Positions 29,395 through 38,885 of a stretch of 64,000 bases of DNA are shown here, piece after piece; the stretch's first letter is position 1, and every line of letters starts with the position of its first letter. A program made the translations under genes and the position numbers. The DNA comes from Alphaproteobacteria bacterium (GTDB taxonomy: Bacteria; Pseudomonadota; Alphaproteobacteria; Rhizobiales; OSC116), in contig NVQL02000053.1 in assembly GCA_002400495.2 (NCBI GenBank), positions 99,188-163,187 on the forward strand, given 5' to 3'. The notes under the pieces were generated by a model. That model did no database searches. It saw only the letters and a list, made by a program, of their open reading frames with translations, and had not been told where the DNA came from.

Positions 29395-30324
29395 TCAACC
29401 CGTTTCAGTCAGTTGCAAAAACACATCTTCAAGCCCAGCTTCTTCAGTGCTAATGTCTTTAATTTCAATGCCTAGATTTTGCAATTTGGCAATAATTTCC
29501 ATAATCTCAACTTGCTTAGGCGCATAATCAACCAGTAAATTACCAAATTCACTCAACCCAACTTTAATATTTTCACCTAAATCTGGCACTTCTGTCACCA
29601 GCACTTTGGGGGTGATAATCACCCTTTTGCCATCAATGCGTTTTAACAATTGCTGGGTTGGTTCATTAGCAATCAATTTCCCGTGGTTAATAATCGCGAT
29701 CTGGTCACACAATTCTTGCGCCTCTTCCAAATAATGCGTGGTCAGCACAATGGTTGTGCCGCGCGCATTCAACTCGCGCACATAATCCCACATTTGGCGG
29801 CGCAATTGCACGTCAACACCTGCGGTTGGCTCGTCCAAAATCAACACAGGCGGATTATGCACCAAGGCCTTGGCCAACAATAAACGCCGTTTCATCCCGC
29901 CCGATAAAGCCCGCGTATAGGCATAAGCTTTATCAGCCAAACCAATAGCCTCCAAAATCTCCATGCTGCGCCGTTCAGATTTTGGCACCCCATAAAGCCC
30001 AGCTTGCTGCTCCAAAGTTTTAATCGGCGGAAAAAACGGATCAAAATTAATCTCCTGCGGCACCACACCAATAGATGCCCGCGCCTGGCGTGGGTTTTTA
30101 TCCATATCAAACCCCCAAATCGATACATCACCCGCGCTTTTCACCACCAAGCCCGCCAATATATTTATCAAGGTCGATTTACCCGCCCCATTCGGCCCCA
30201 AAAGCCCAAAAATACTACCCATTTTAACATCAAGGCTAATCGATTTCAGCGCCTCAACTTCCCCCTCTTTACCAAGGTTATAGGTTTTTTTCAGATTTCT
30301 AATTTCAATCGCATTTTGCGTCAT
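29395..30324 (-). CDS. ABC transporter ATP-binding protein (ABC-2 export type)
   Basis: A 309-residue ATPase. It has Walker A GLLGPNGAGKST (about residue 40), signature ALSGGMKRRLLLAKAL, Walker B PVLILDEPTAGVD and the switch His in VVLTTHYLEEAQ. The long C-terminal extension resembles the CcmA/NodI/DrrA export ATPases that pair with ABC-2 membrane proteins. No membrane partner lies next to it on either side, which is unusual because these genes normally sit beside their permease. The substrate is unknown. Confidence 0.88.
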   Translation of the reverse strand: MTQNAIEIRNLKKTYNLGKEGEVEALKSISLDVKMGSIFGLLGPNGAGKSTLINILAGLVVKSAGDVSIWGFDMDKNPRQARASIGVVPQEINFDPFFPPIKTLEQQAGLYGVPKSERRSMEILEAIGLADKAYAYTRALSGGMKRRLLLAKALVHNPPVLILDEPTAGVDVQLRRQMWDYVRELNARGTTIVLTTHYLEEAQELCDQIAIINHGKLIANEPTQQLLKRIDGKRVIITPKVLVTEVPDLGENIKVGLSEFGNLLVDYAPKQVEIMEIIAKLQNLGIEIKDISTEEAGLEDVFLQLTETG

Positions 30325-30593
30325 AAGCTGACCTATCGTCTAAACGTTAACCTGATTCGGATATAGACTAGAATCTTTACAGCATATGCCCCCCCAGCGC
30401 GAGATATTTTTAGAAAACCAGCATGATTTGGGTGACAACATCCGCAGGATTAACCAATATATAGGCAATCTTGCCAACCCCATATAATCATAGCTTAGTC
30501 AATCTATCCGAAAAAATCATATTATTAGGTTTAAAACCCCCATTTTAATGCTAGTCTAGGCCAATAAAAAACCATCAAATCAAGGGGAAGAAA
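30325..30593. promoter_or_regulatory. Divergent intergenic region
   Basis: This stretch separates the minus-strand ABC ATPase gene from the plus-strand SDR gene and must contain both promoters. A ribosome binding site (AAGGGGAAG) precedes the SDR start. I see no clear operator. Confidence 0.4.
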
Positions 30594-31307
30594 ATGACTT
30601 TAATCATAAAAAATAAATGGGCACTCGTCACAGGTTCAAGCCGCGGTGTTGGCCAGCAAATCGCATTAGGCCTTGCCCAAAAAGGCGTTAATCTTGTGTT
30701 GCATTCATCAAATGTCGACAACCAACAAACCACCAAAGATCTACTCAAAGATTATGACATAAAAATCCACAGCGTGGCGGGCGATCTAGCCGACCCCAAA
30801 AGCATCCAAGCCAGCATAGAGCAGGCCGAAAACCTAAGCGGCGGCATCGACATCCTCTATAACAACGCCGCCATCATGACCCAATTCATCGACATTTTCG
30901 AAGCCCCGATCGAGGATTACCACCAAAGCTTCCAAGTCAACGTCTTCGCCATCATTCAAATTTGCAATTTTTTCGCGCCCAAAATGCTCAAACGCGGTTT
31001 TGGCCGCATTATCAACACCACTTCAGGCATTAAAGAACTGCCCAGCCTCGATGCCTACAGCATCAGCAAGGCGGCACTAGATAAATACACCCACGATCTG
31101 GCCTTCCAACTCGCAGGTTCAGGCGTTTTAGCCAATCTATTCGACCCAGGCTGGTGCCGCACCGATCTTGGCGGCCCCGACGCGTTTAATGACGTAAAGT
31201 CAGTATTGCCAGGCGCTTTAATACCTGCCATGTTGGGCAAAATCGGCGACGAAGAACCCCGCGCCATGCTATTCGCCGCACAGAATTATGCAGGCATAGA
31301 CATGTAA
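30594..31307 (+). CDS. Short-chain dehydrogenase/reductase
   Basis: A 237-residue SDR. The cofactor motif is VTGSSRGVGQQIALG (TGxxxGxG), the structural NNAA motif is ILYNNAAIM, and the catalytic Ser-Tyr-Lys are in INTTSGI and DAYSISKAALDKY. NAD(P)-dependent oxidation or reduction of a small carbonyl or alcohol is expected. The substrate is not evident. It is followed after 15 bases by an aminotransferase gene, which suggests one transcript and perhaps a shared amino-acid-derived pathway. Confidence 0.85.
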   Translation: MTLIIKNKWALVTGSSRGVGQQIALGLAQKGVNLVLHSSNVDNQQTTKDLLKDYDIKIHSVAGDLADPKSIQASIEQAENLSGGIDILYNNAAIMTQFIDIFEAPIEDYHQSFQVNVFAIIQICNFFAPKMLKRGFGRIINTTSGIKELPSLDAYSISKAALDKYTHDLAFQLAGSGVLANLFDPGWCRTDLGGPDAFNDVKSVLPGALIPAMLGKIGDEEPRAMLFAAQNYAGIDM

Positions 31308-31322
31308 TAAAGGCAGTAATGA

Positions 31323-32492
31323 ATGACCGATTTACGCTTGGCACAACGCACCCTCACCCTAAAACCCAGCCAAATCCGCGAGGTGGCCGAGGCAGGCATG
31401 AATATAGACGGCATCACGCCCCTATGGTTCGGCGAGAGCGCGTGGCCAACACCCAAATTAGGCGTCGATGCGGCCATCAATGCCCTCAACAATGCCGATC
31501 ATTTTTATCAACCCAATAGCGGCAAAGCCACCTTCCGCCAAGCCATTTGCGACTATCAACAATCCCTGCACGATTATGAGTTCAACCCAAACCGCATCAC
31601 CGTCACCGCATCAGGCATGCAAGGCTTAGCCTTAGTCGCCCAAGCCCTCATCACAAATGGTGATAAAGTCCTCGCCATAGAGCCAACATGGCCAAACGTA
31701 ATCGAAGCCTTCCGCATTTCAGGAGCAGAGGTCACCACCCAAAACCTAGAAGTCAAAAACGGCAAATGGTCACTCGATCTCAACCGCTTCATAGCCGCCC
31801 TAACCCCCGAGATCAAAGCCGTGGTCATCAATTCCCCCCACAATCCCACAGGTTGGACAATGCCCGAAGCCGACATGAAAACCATCTTCAATCACTGCCA
31901 AAAATTAGGCATTTGGATTGTCGCCGACGACGTCTACGCACGCCTCTACAAACACGGCAAATCCGCCCCTTCATTCCTAAAATGGGCAAGCGATCAAGAC
32001 CGCGTCATCTCCATCAATAGTTTCTCCAAAGCATGGTCAATGACCGGCTGGCGCTTAGGCTGGATCTGCGCCCCCAAAGCCCTAGAGCAAACCCTAGCCA
32101 TGCTAACCGAATTCAACATTGCAGGCCCCGCAGGCTTCATCCAACAAGCTGGCGCCACCATGCTCGCCCAAGGCGAACCCGAAATCGCAAAACTCACCAA
32201 ATGCCTAAACGCAGGCTATGCCATAGCCGAGGCAAAACTAAAGGCCATGCAAGGCGTAGATTTCATCGAGCCAGATGGCGCCTTCTACTGCTTTTTCAAA
32301 GTAGCTGGCATGACCGACAGCCTCACCACCGCCAAAAACCTACTAAGCACTGCCAAAGTCGGCACCGCCCCAGGCGCCGCATTCGGCACATCAGGCCAAG
32401 GTTATCTGCGCATCTGCTACGCCCAACCACCCGAAATATTATCAGATGCATTAGACAAATTAGCCGCAGGCTTAGCCAAAGCCAAAGTTTAA
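31323..32492 (+). CDS. Pyridoxal-phosphate-dependent aminotransferase (class I/II)
   Basis: A 389-residue fold-type I aminotransferase. The cofactor-binding motifs are visible: SPHNPTGW, ADDVYARLYK and the Schiff-base lysine in SFSKAWSMTGWRLGW. A conserved arginine near the C-terminus (GYLRICYA) binds the substrate carboxylate. It belongs to the aspartate/aromatic-type subgroup, but the amino donor and acceptor are undetermined. The stop lies just beyond the natural end of the convergent TetR gene. Confidence 0.88.
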   Translation: MTDLRLAQRTLTLKPSQIREVAEAGMNIDGITPLWFGESAWPTPKLGVDAAINALNNADHFYQPNSGKATFRQAICDYQQSLHDYEFNPNRITVTASGMQGLALVAQALITNGDKVLAIEPTWPNVIEAFRISGAEVTTQNLEVKNGKWSLDLNRFIAALTPEIKAVVINSPHNPTGWTMPEADMKTIFNHCQKLGIWIVADDVYARLYKHGKSAPSFLKWASDQDRVISINSFSKAWSMTGWRLGWICAPKALEQTLAMLTEFNIAGPAGFIQQAGATMLAQGEPEIAKLTKCLNAGYAIAEAKLKAMQGVDFIEPDGAFYCFFKVAGMTDSLTTAKNLLSTAKVGTAPGAAFGTSGQGYLRICYAQPPEILSDALDKLAAGLAKAKV

Positions 32493-32563
32493 ATATTCAA
32501 ATGATCACAAATCATATTGGCCGTACGCTCCGCCCATTTCGCAACCTCTTGGTCGCTCAAACC

Positions 32564-33106
32564 TTACGCCGCACAATAATGCCCCATTGAATCCAAAGTA
32601 CCGACCAAAAACGCGGCATCCCCTTTGGCGTCCAAACTGCCATTCAGCGCCAAAAAATCAGCAAACAACACCAACACTTGATCATCAATTTCAGCAAATT
32701 CTTGCGCCTTAGCGTCAACAATTTCCGCATCGTGGATGGCCTCACCCATTTGCCTCACTTCAATAGCTTCAGCTCTAAAAAACAGGTCATTAATTTTGCA
32801 AATTTTCACCCGCCCCCGCAAAGTCTCATCATGCATAATGGCCGAAACTTGCCCCCAAGCCTGCTCCATAATGCGGCGTTGCAAATCAAACAAAATGGAA
32901 TTTTTATTCGGGTAATATTGATACAGTGACCCAACACTAATGCCCGTCACCTCAGCCACCCGCACTGTGGTAAACGCCGCCAACCCATCTTGTTGCAAAA
33001 CGCGAATGGCCGCTTCTAAAATATCGGCCTGCATTTGGCGCGATCTGTTCTGTTTTGGCTGCTTGCGGGGCTTAACACCACTCATTTTAGCATCTGTCAT
33101 AACCAC
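32564..33106 (-). CDS. TetR/AcrR-family transcriptional regulator (probably prematurely terminated)
   Basis: A 180-residue regulator. The N-terminal helix-turn-helix spans residues about 20-70 (TTVRVAEVTGISVGSLYQYY followed by PNKNSILFDL), and the C-terminal ligand domain follows. The frame stops at a TAA (32564-32566) after MGHYCAA. Read past that stop, the same frame continues for 24 codons as GLSDQEVAKWAERTANMICD and ends at 32489. That looks like the normal family C-terminus, so the last helix is probably lost by a nonsense mutation. It diverges from the metallo-hydrolase gene with 71 bases between starts and may control it. Confidence 0.82.
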   Translation of the reverse strand: MVMTDAKMSGVKPRKQPKQNRSRQMQADILEAAIRVLQQDGLAAFTTVRVAEVTGISVGSLYQYYPNKNSILFDLQRRIMEQAWGQVSAIMHDETLRGRVKICKINDLFFRAEAIEVRQMGEAIHDAEIVDAKAQEFAEIDDQVLVLFADFLALNGSLDAKGDAAFLVGTLDSMGHYCAA

Positions 33107-33177
33107 CCCGAACGCGAATTGAGAATTCTAAATTTCACCATTACCCTAAGCCTAACCAAACAATCAAGGAAAATCAA

Positions 33178-33918
33178 ATGCCCAACATACATATAACCCG
33201 CAACATTCACGGCTCGGTTCTCATCGAAATGGACGCATATAAAATCCTCACCGACCTATTTTTCACCCCATATTGGTTCGCCCGCCGCCACGAAGAATTT
33301 GGAATAAAAGCCAAAGACTTACCTAAACTCAACGCCATCATCGGCTGCCATGGCGTATTCGATCACTGGCACCCAAAATCAATGAAAGACTATAAATACA
33401 AAGCCGAAACCCCCGTATTTTGCGCCACCCAAAGCATGGTAAACAGCGCCAAACGCGCAGGTTTCACCCGAGCAAAAATTCTCAATTGGGGCGAAAGCAA
33501 AAATCTAGACGGCCTACAAATCAACGCCATCCAAGCCCAATATGCCCTCAAATTCAAAGTCAATAATTATACATTAGAGGCCGATGGTAAACGCATTTTC
33601 TTCGGCAGCGAAACCCACGATTTCGAACCCCTACTAGCCTATGCCAAAACCAACCCGCCAGTAGATTTAGCCATTTTACCCATAGATGGCTCCACAATCA
33701 TCGGCCAACGCCTAGTCTGCCTACCGCACGAAGCCATCAACGCCACCCGCATCCTCGGCGCAAAAACCATGGTCCCCATTCACTATAGCTTCAAACAAAT
33801 CAAACCCCTATTCCGCACCCCCGCCAACATTCAAGATTTGAAACATGCCGCCAAACAAGCCCCAGACATTCATGTCAACATTCTTCCAACAGGCCTACGT
33901 CAAAAACTAGTTTTATAA
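33178..33918 (+). CDS. Metallo-beta-lactamase-fold hydrolase with degenerate metal site
   Basis: A 246-residue MBL-fold protein related to the UlaG/NAPE-PLD-like group. The usual HxHxDH motif reads HGVFDHW, so the second His is Val. The usual GDT turn reads GSET. The late His is present in MVPIHYSF. Loss of two typical ligands suggests an altered or single metal centre. The start is well placed behind AAGGAAAATCAA. It lies opposite a TetR regulator, so it is probably induced by that regulator's ligand. The substrate is unknown. Confidence 0.75.
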   Translation: MPNIHITRNIHGSVLIEMDAYKILTDLFFTPYWFARRHEEFGIKAKDLPKLNAIIGCHGVFDHWHPKSMKDYKYKAETPVFCATQSMVNSAKRAGFTRAKILNWGESKNLDGLQINAIQAQYALKFKVNNYTLEADGKRIFFGSETHDFEPLLAYAKTNPPVDLAILPIDGSTIIGQRLVCLPHEAINATRILGAKTMVPIHYSFKQIKPLFRTPANIQDLKHAAKQAPDIHVNILPTGLRQKLVL

Positions 33919-33945
33919 GGCCACTCCAACAGCTTAAAATTATTG

Positions 33946-34779
33946 TCACGCCGTTAAATGCTTATAATGCCAACGCAAATGCTTTTCCATAAATGTGCTT
34001 AAGAAATAAAAACCGTGGTCATAACCTTCATGCTCAGCATATTCAACAGCATAACCAACAGCTTTAGCTGCAGCTAAAAAATTCTGCGGTTTGAGCTGCT
34101 CAGCCAAAAACTCATCATCCAAACCTTGGTCAATCATAATCGGTGTGTGGCTTGTGGCGCTCGCCACCAATTCAGTCGCGTCAAAGCGCTTCCACATTTC
34201 ACGGTTCTTGCCTAAATAATTCTCAAACGCCTTTTTGCCCCACGGGCAGTGAGACGGGTTCACAATCGGTGAAAATGCCGAAATACTCAAATAGCGATCG
34301 GAGTTACTAAGCCCCAATGTCAACGCCCCATGCCCGCCCATAGAATGGCCAGCAATAGAACATTTATCAGTAATCGGAAAATTCTCAGCAATCAGCGCAG
34401 GCAATTCGTTCACCACATAATCATACATATGGAAATGCTTGGCCCAAGGCTCCTGCGTGGCATTCAAATAAAACCCCGCACCCTTGCCCATGTCATAACC
34501 ATCATCATCCGCCACATCATCACCGCGCGGCGATGTATCACACACTACAAGCGCCATGCCAAGCTCAGCCGCAACCCGTTGCGCACTGGCTTTCTGCATA
34601 AAATTTTCATCAGTGCAAGTCAGCCCAGACAACCAGTATAATACCGGCACCTTACCCCCATCATTCACCTGCGGCGGCAAAAATATAGAAAAATTCATCT
34701 CACAATTCAACACGTCAGAGCGGTGCTTATACCGCTTCAACCACCCGCCAAAACACTTACTATTGCTAATATTTTCCAT
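33946..34779 (-). CDS. fghA: S-formylglutathione hydrolase
   Basis: A 277-residue esterase-D-type serine hydrolase that releases formate and glutathione from S-formylglutathione. The nucleophile elbow is SIAGHSMGGHGAL and the N-terminal region has PVLYWLSGLTCTDENF. A catalytic His lies near the C-terminus in EGYDHGFYF. The gene is 11 bases downstream of the class III alcohol dehydrogenase gene, so the two steps of glutathione-dependent formaldehyde oxidation form one operon. Confidence 0.94.
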   Translation of the reverse strand: MENISNSKCFGGWLKRYKHRSDVLNCEMNFSIFLPPQVNDGGKVPVLYWLSGLTCTDENFMQKASAQRVAAELGMALVVCDTSPRGDDVADDDGYDMGKGAGFYLNATQEPWAKHFHMYDYVVNELPALIAENFPITDKCSIAGHSMGGHGALTLGLSNSDRYLSISAFSPIVNPSHCPWGKKAFENYLGKNREMWKRFDATELVASATSHTPIMIDQGLDDEFLAEQLKPQNFLAAAKAVGYAVEYAEHEGYDHGFYFLSTFMEKHLRWHYKHLTA

Positions 34780-34790
34780 AATAAACAGCC

Positions 34791-35981
<1,191 letters not shown>

Positions 35982-36040
35982 TTAATATACCCTATCAGTA
36001 ATTAATCTTTACCACACAGTAACAATCAGGCAAAAGTAAA

Positions 36041-36913
36041 ATGCAGAAATGGGATGGCGTCAGCGAATTCGTCGCGGTATCAGAAACCGAAAGTTTCACC
36101 AAAGCCGCCAAACAACTAGCCATATCCACCGCCCAAGTCAGCCGTCAAGTCAGCGCACTAGAAGAACGCCTAAAAATCAAACTCCTCTACCGCACCACCC
36201 GCAAAGTCTCCCTCACCGAGAGCGGCGCAGTCTACTACGAACACTGCCGCCACATCTTAGATGGCCTGTCCGAAGCCGAACAAATCATCACCAATTTGCA
36301 TGATAAATTACACGGCAAAATCCGCATCACCGCCCCCGTCACCTATGGCGAGGAAATTATCACCCCCATCATCAACGATTTCCTCCTCAAATATCCAGAA
36401 ATTGAAATCACCCTCGACCTCAGCAACCAACGCGCCGATCTGCTAGATGATGGCTACGACCTAGCCATCCGCCTCGGCCAGTTAAAAGACTCCCGCTTCA
36501 TCGCCCGCAAATTAGCCTCCAGACAATTATTCATCTGCGCCTCCCCCGCCTACATCGCCCGCCACGGTATGCCCAACTTGCCCAACGAGCTAAATCAACA
36601 CAATTGCCTCATCGGCACTGCCGATCGCTGGCATTTACAAATCAAAGGCAAGGTCACCCAAATCAATATCAATGGTAATTTAAGATGCAATAGCGGCTAT
36701 GGTTTGGTCGATGCAGCATTAAAAGGCATCGGCCTCGTGCAATTGCCCAACTATTATGTGCAGTCACACATAAGCTCAGGCCAGCTCATCCCCATGCTCG
36801 AAAAATTTCAAGAAGCCGATGAAGGCATTTGGGCAGTTTATCCCGACAAACGTTATCCGCCGTTTAAAATCAAAGCTCTAATTAATTTTATTTTGGCTCA
36901 GTTAGAAACCTAA
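36041..36913 (+). CDS. LysR-family transcriptional regulator
   Basis: A 290-residue regulator. The winged helix-turn-helix lies at residues about 8-65 (AAKQLAISTAQVSRQVSALE followed by ERLKIKLLYRTTRKV), and the periplasmic-binding-like effector domain follows from about 90. The sequence is of the common QorR/DsdC-like group. It diverges from the formaldehyde-detoxification operon, so it may regulate frmA-fghA, although many LysR genes of this type act elsewhere. The stop is three bases from that of a convergent TetR gene. Confidence 0.87.
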   Translation: MQKWDGVSEFVAVSETESFTKAAKQLAISTAQVSRQVSALEERLKIKLLYRTTRKVSLTESGAVYYEHCRHILDGLSEAEQIITNLHDKLHGKIRITAPVTYGEEIITPIINDFLLKYPEIEITLDLSNQRADLLDDGYDLAIRLGQLKDSRFIARKLASRQLFICASPAYIARHGMPNLPNELNQHNCLIGTADRWHLQIKGKVTQININGNLRCNSGYGLVDAALKGIGLVQLPNYYVQSHISSGQLIPMLEKFQEADEGIWAVYPDKRYPPFKIKALINFILAQLET

Positions 36914-36916
36914 CGA

Positions 36917-37495
36917 TTAACAATTGTCAAACACAGTCGGAATGGCCCTAATTCGAGCCTCCACACTATCCACCAAACGACCGCGGCCATATTCCATCCA
37001 ATGCTCAATTCCAACGCGAATTGACACCATCGCCATCGCCGCAATTTGTTGCGCCTCAACATTATCGCTACCACAATTCAGTCGTTGGCAAATCAGTGCG
37101 GCTAATTTCACCTCATATTCATGAAAGGCACTCATTCTCAGCATCATTAGCTTGGGGTTTTCCAAGGCAATTTTTTGCATTTTCAGCATAAGATCGCGAT
37201 CCTGATCAATATCACAAAGCTCCATACGAAACATGCTCACAAAATCATCAATGAGATTGCTAGATTTTGTAACAAATTCATTCACCAATTTTTGGTCAAA
37301 TTCCAAAGCAGGCGGAACAAAAACCAGTTCTTTATAAGCAAAATAGTTAAAAAAAGTCCGCGGGCTAATGCCGGCAGCTTTGCTGATCATTTCAGTTGTA
37401 ACATTGTCCAAGCCAAGTTCATAGGCCAAGTCAACAGCTGCAAATCGTATAGTATCCGCTGTTCTTTTGCGGCGGCGTTCTCTTAAGCTTGACAC
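36917..37495 (-). CDS. TetR-family transcriptional regulator, likely efflux-pump repressor
   Basis: A 192-residue regulator. The N-terminal helix-turn-helix is DNVTTEMISKAAGISPRTFF with FNYFAYKE, followed by an all-helical ligand domain. It diverges from the RND efflux operon with 106 bases between starts, the usual arrangement for a local repressor of the AcrR/MtrR kind. This is a contextual inference. No operator could be defined confidently, although the intergenic region has AT-rich symmetrical stretches (ATATATGCACTATATGC). Confidence 0.86.
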   Translation of the reverse strand: MSSLRERRRKRTADTIRFAAVDLAYELGLDNVTTEMISKAAGISPRTFFNYFAYKELVFVPPALEFDQKLVNEFVTKSSNLIDDFVSMFRMELCDIDQDRDLMLKMQKIALENPKLMMLRMSAFHEYEVKLAALICQRLNCGSDNVEAQQIAAMAMVSIRVGIEHWMEYGRGRLVDSVEARIRAIPTVFDNC

Positions 37496-37601
37496 ATTTC
37501 GATCCTTAAATTATATATGCACTATATGCAAATATTGCAAAATCTGCAATAAGATAATTTATTAACTTGATTATGTTAAAAAGCTCCCCATATCAGGATA
37601 A

Positions 37602-38885
37602 ATGTTAATTCAGAAAGCAACAAATTCTATGCGCGCATTCAAATCTTACGGCATTGCTGCCCTTCTCGTCCTCATTGGTGCTTTTTGGCTCGGAACAGGG
37701 CTTTTTGTAAACGGCGGCAATGGCCCTATAGATGGCGAAAGAACCGTTGTTGCAGCCTTAGAAGGCAAAGATGGCGGCATTTTAACCAGCACAGTTAATG
37801 CCACAGGCATGGCCAAAACCGTCCATCACGAACATGGCGCAGATGACCCAGCTCTTTCCATCGCCGCCCGCGCCGAATTTATCCAAGCCGAACAAGGCAC
37901 CAAACAATCAGTCAGAATCCGCACCTTTAACCTAGAGCCCATGCCGCTCGAGGTCACTTTGCGCGGCCACACTGCAGCCCGCGCGGCAGTAAAAGCCACC
38001 GCCCAAACCAGCGACACCATCCTCACGGTCGATGTCAAAGAAGGTCAAAAAGTAAACATTGGCGATTTAATCTGTAGCCTAGACAATGGCACGCGCTTGG
38101 CCTCAGTCGAGCAAGCCAAAGCCTCAGTGTCACAAGCCAACGCAGCATTAAAACAAGCTCAAATCAGCTATAAATCCAACCAAGCCTTGCTCAAACAAAA
38201 ATTGGTTTCCGAAAACAGCGCCGAAGGCGTAATCGCCCAATTGCGTAGCGCCGAAGCCAACGTACAAGCTGCCGATGTGGCTTTGCGCAACCGCGAAGTT
38301 GAACTTGAAAATACCCAAATTACAGCCACCGTACCAGGCATCATCCAACGCCCATTGGCCGAAGTTGGCGACCAAATGAATAAAGGCGGCTCATGTGCCA
38401 CCATCGTGCAATTAGACCCGATGGTATTTGTCGGCGCCGTGCCACAATCGCGTATTGATTTAGCCCGCATTGGCCTCGATGCCACAATCACCACCATTAA
38501 TGACAAAACCGCCACAGGCAAAGTTAGCTTCATTTCTGTCAGTGCCGATCCCGCAACCCGTTCATTCGCCATCGAAATCGAATTTCCAAATCCAAATGGC
38601 CTCATTCTAGATGGCCTCACTGCCGAAGCCGAAGTTAATTTAGGCAACATACCCGCACATTTCATCCCCCAATCCATTATGACATTGGATCAAGATGGCA
38701 ATCTGGGTATACGCGCGGTAAAAGATAACACCGTCTCCTTCCACCGCATCACCATTTTAAAAGACACCAATACAGGCGTCTGGGTCACAGGGCTAGAAAA
38801 TTCAATAGACATCATTATACTCGGTCAAGAATATGTCAGAGCAGGTCAAGAAGTTGATGCCACGCAAGAAGAGGTACAATCATGA
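37602..38885 (+). CDS. RND efflux periplasmic adaptor subunit
   Basis: A 427-residue membrane-fusion protein. A hydrophobic anchor lies at residues about 15-35, then an unusually long region to about 110. This is followed by the biotinyl-lipoyl-like domain (VDVKEGQKVNIGDLICSLDN), a coiled-coil hairpin rich in Ala, Gln and Glu (residues about 165-235), and beta-barrel domains. It links an inner-membrane RND pump to an outer-membrane channel. The start is ambiguous between 37602 and the ATG at 37629. Its stop overlaps the pump gene by four bases (ATGA). No outer-membrane factor gene is present nearby. Confidence 0.87.
   Translation: MLIQKATNSMRAFKSYGIAALLVLIGAFWLGTGLFVNGGNGPIDGERTVVAALEGKDGGILTSTVNATGMAKTVHHEHGADDPALSIAARAEFIQAEQGTKQSVRIRTFNLEPMPLEVTLRGHTAARAAVKATAQTSDTILTVDVKEGQKVNIGDLICSLDNGTRLASVEQAKASVSQANAALKQAQISYKSNQALLKQKLVSENSAEGVIAQLRSAEANVQAADVALRNREVELENTQITATVPGIIQRPLAEVGDQMNKGGSCATIVQLDPMVFVGAVPQSRIDLARIGLDATITTINDKTATGKVSFISVSADPATRSFAIEIEFPNPNGLILDGLTAEAEVNLGNIPAHFIPQSIMTLDQDGNLGIRAVKDNTVSFHRITILKDTNTGVWVTGLENSIDIIILGQEYVRAGQEVDATQEEVQS

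Noticed and set aside
32033..32590. Plus-strand frame of 185 codons, rich in Arg and His
   Set aside because: It is an out-of-frame shadow of the aminotransferase gene with low-complexity composition typical of shadow frames.
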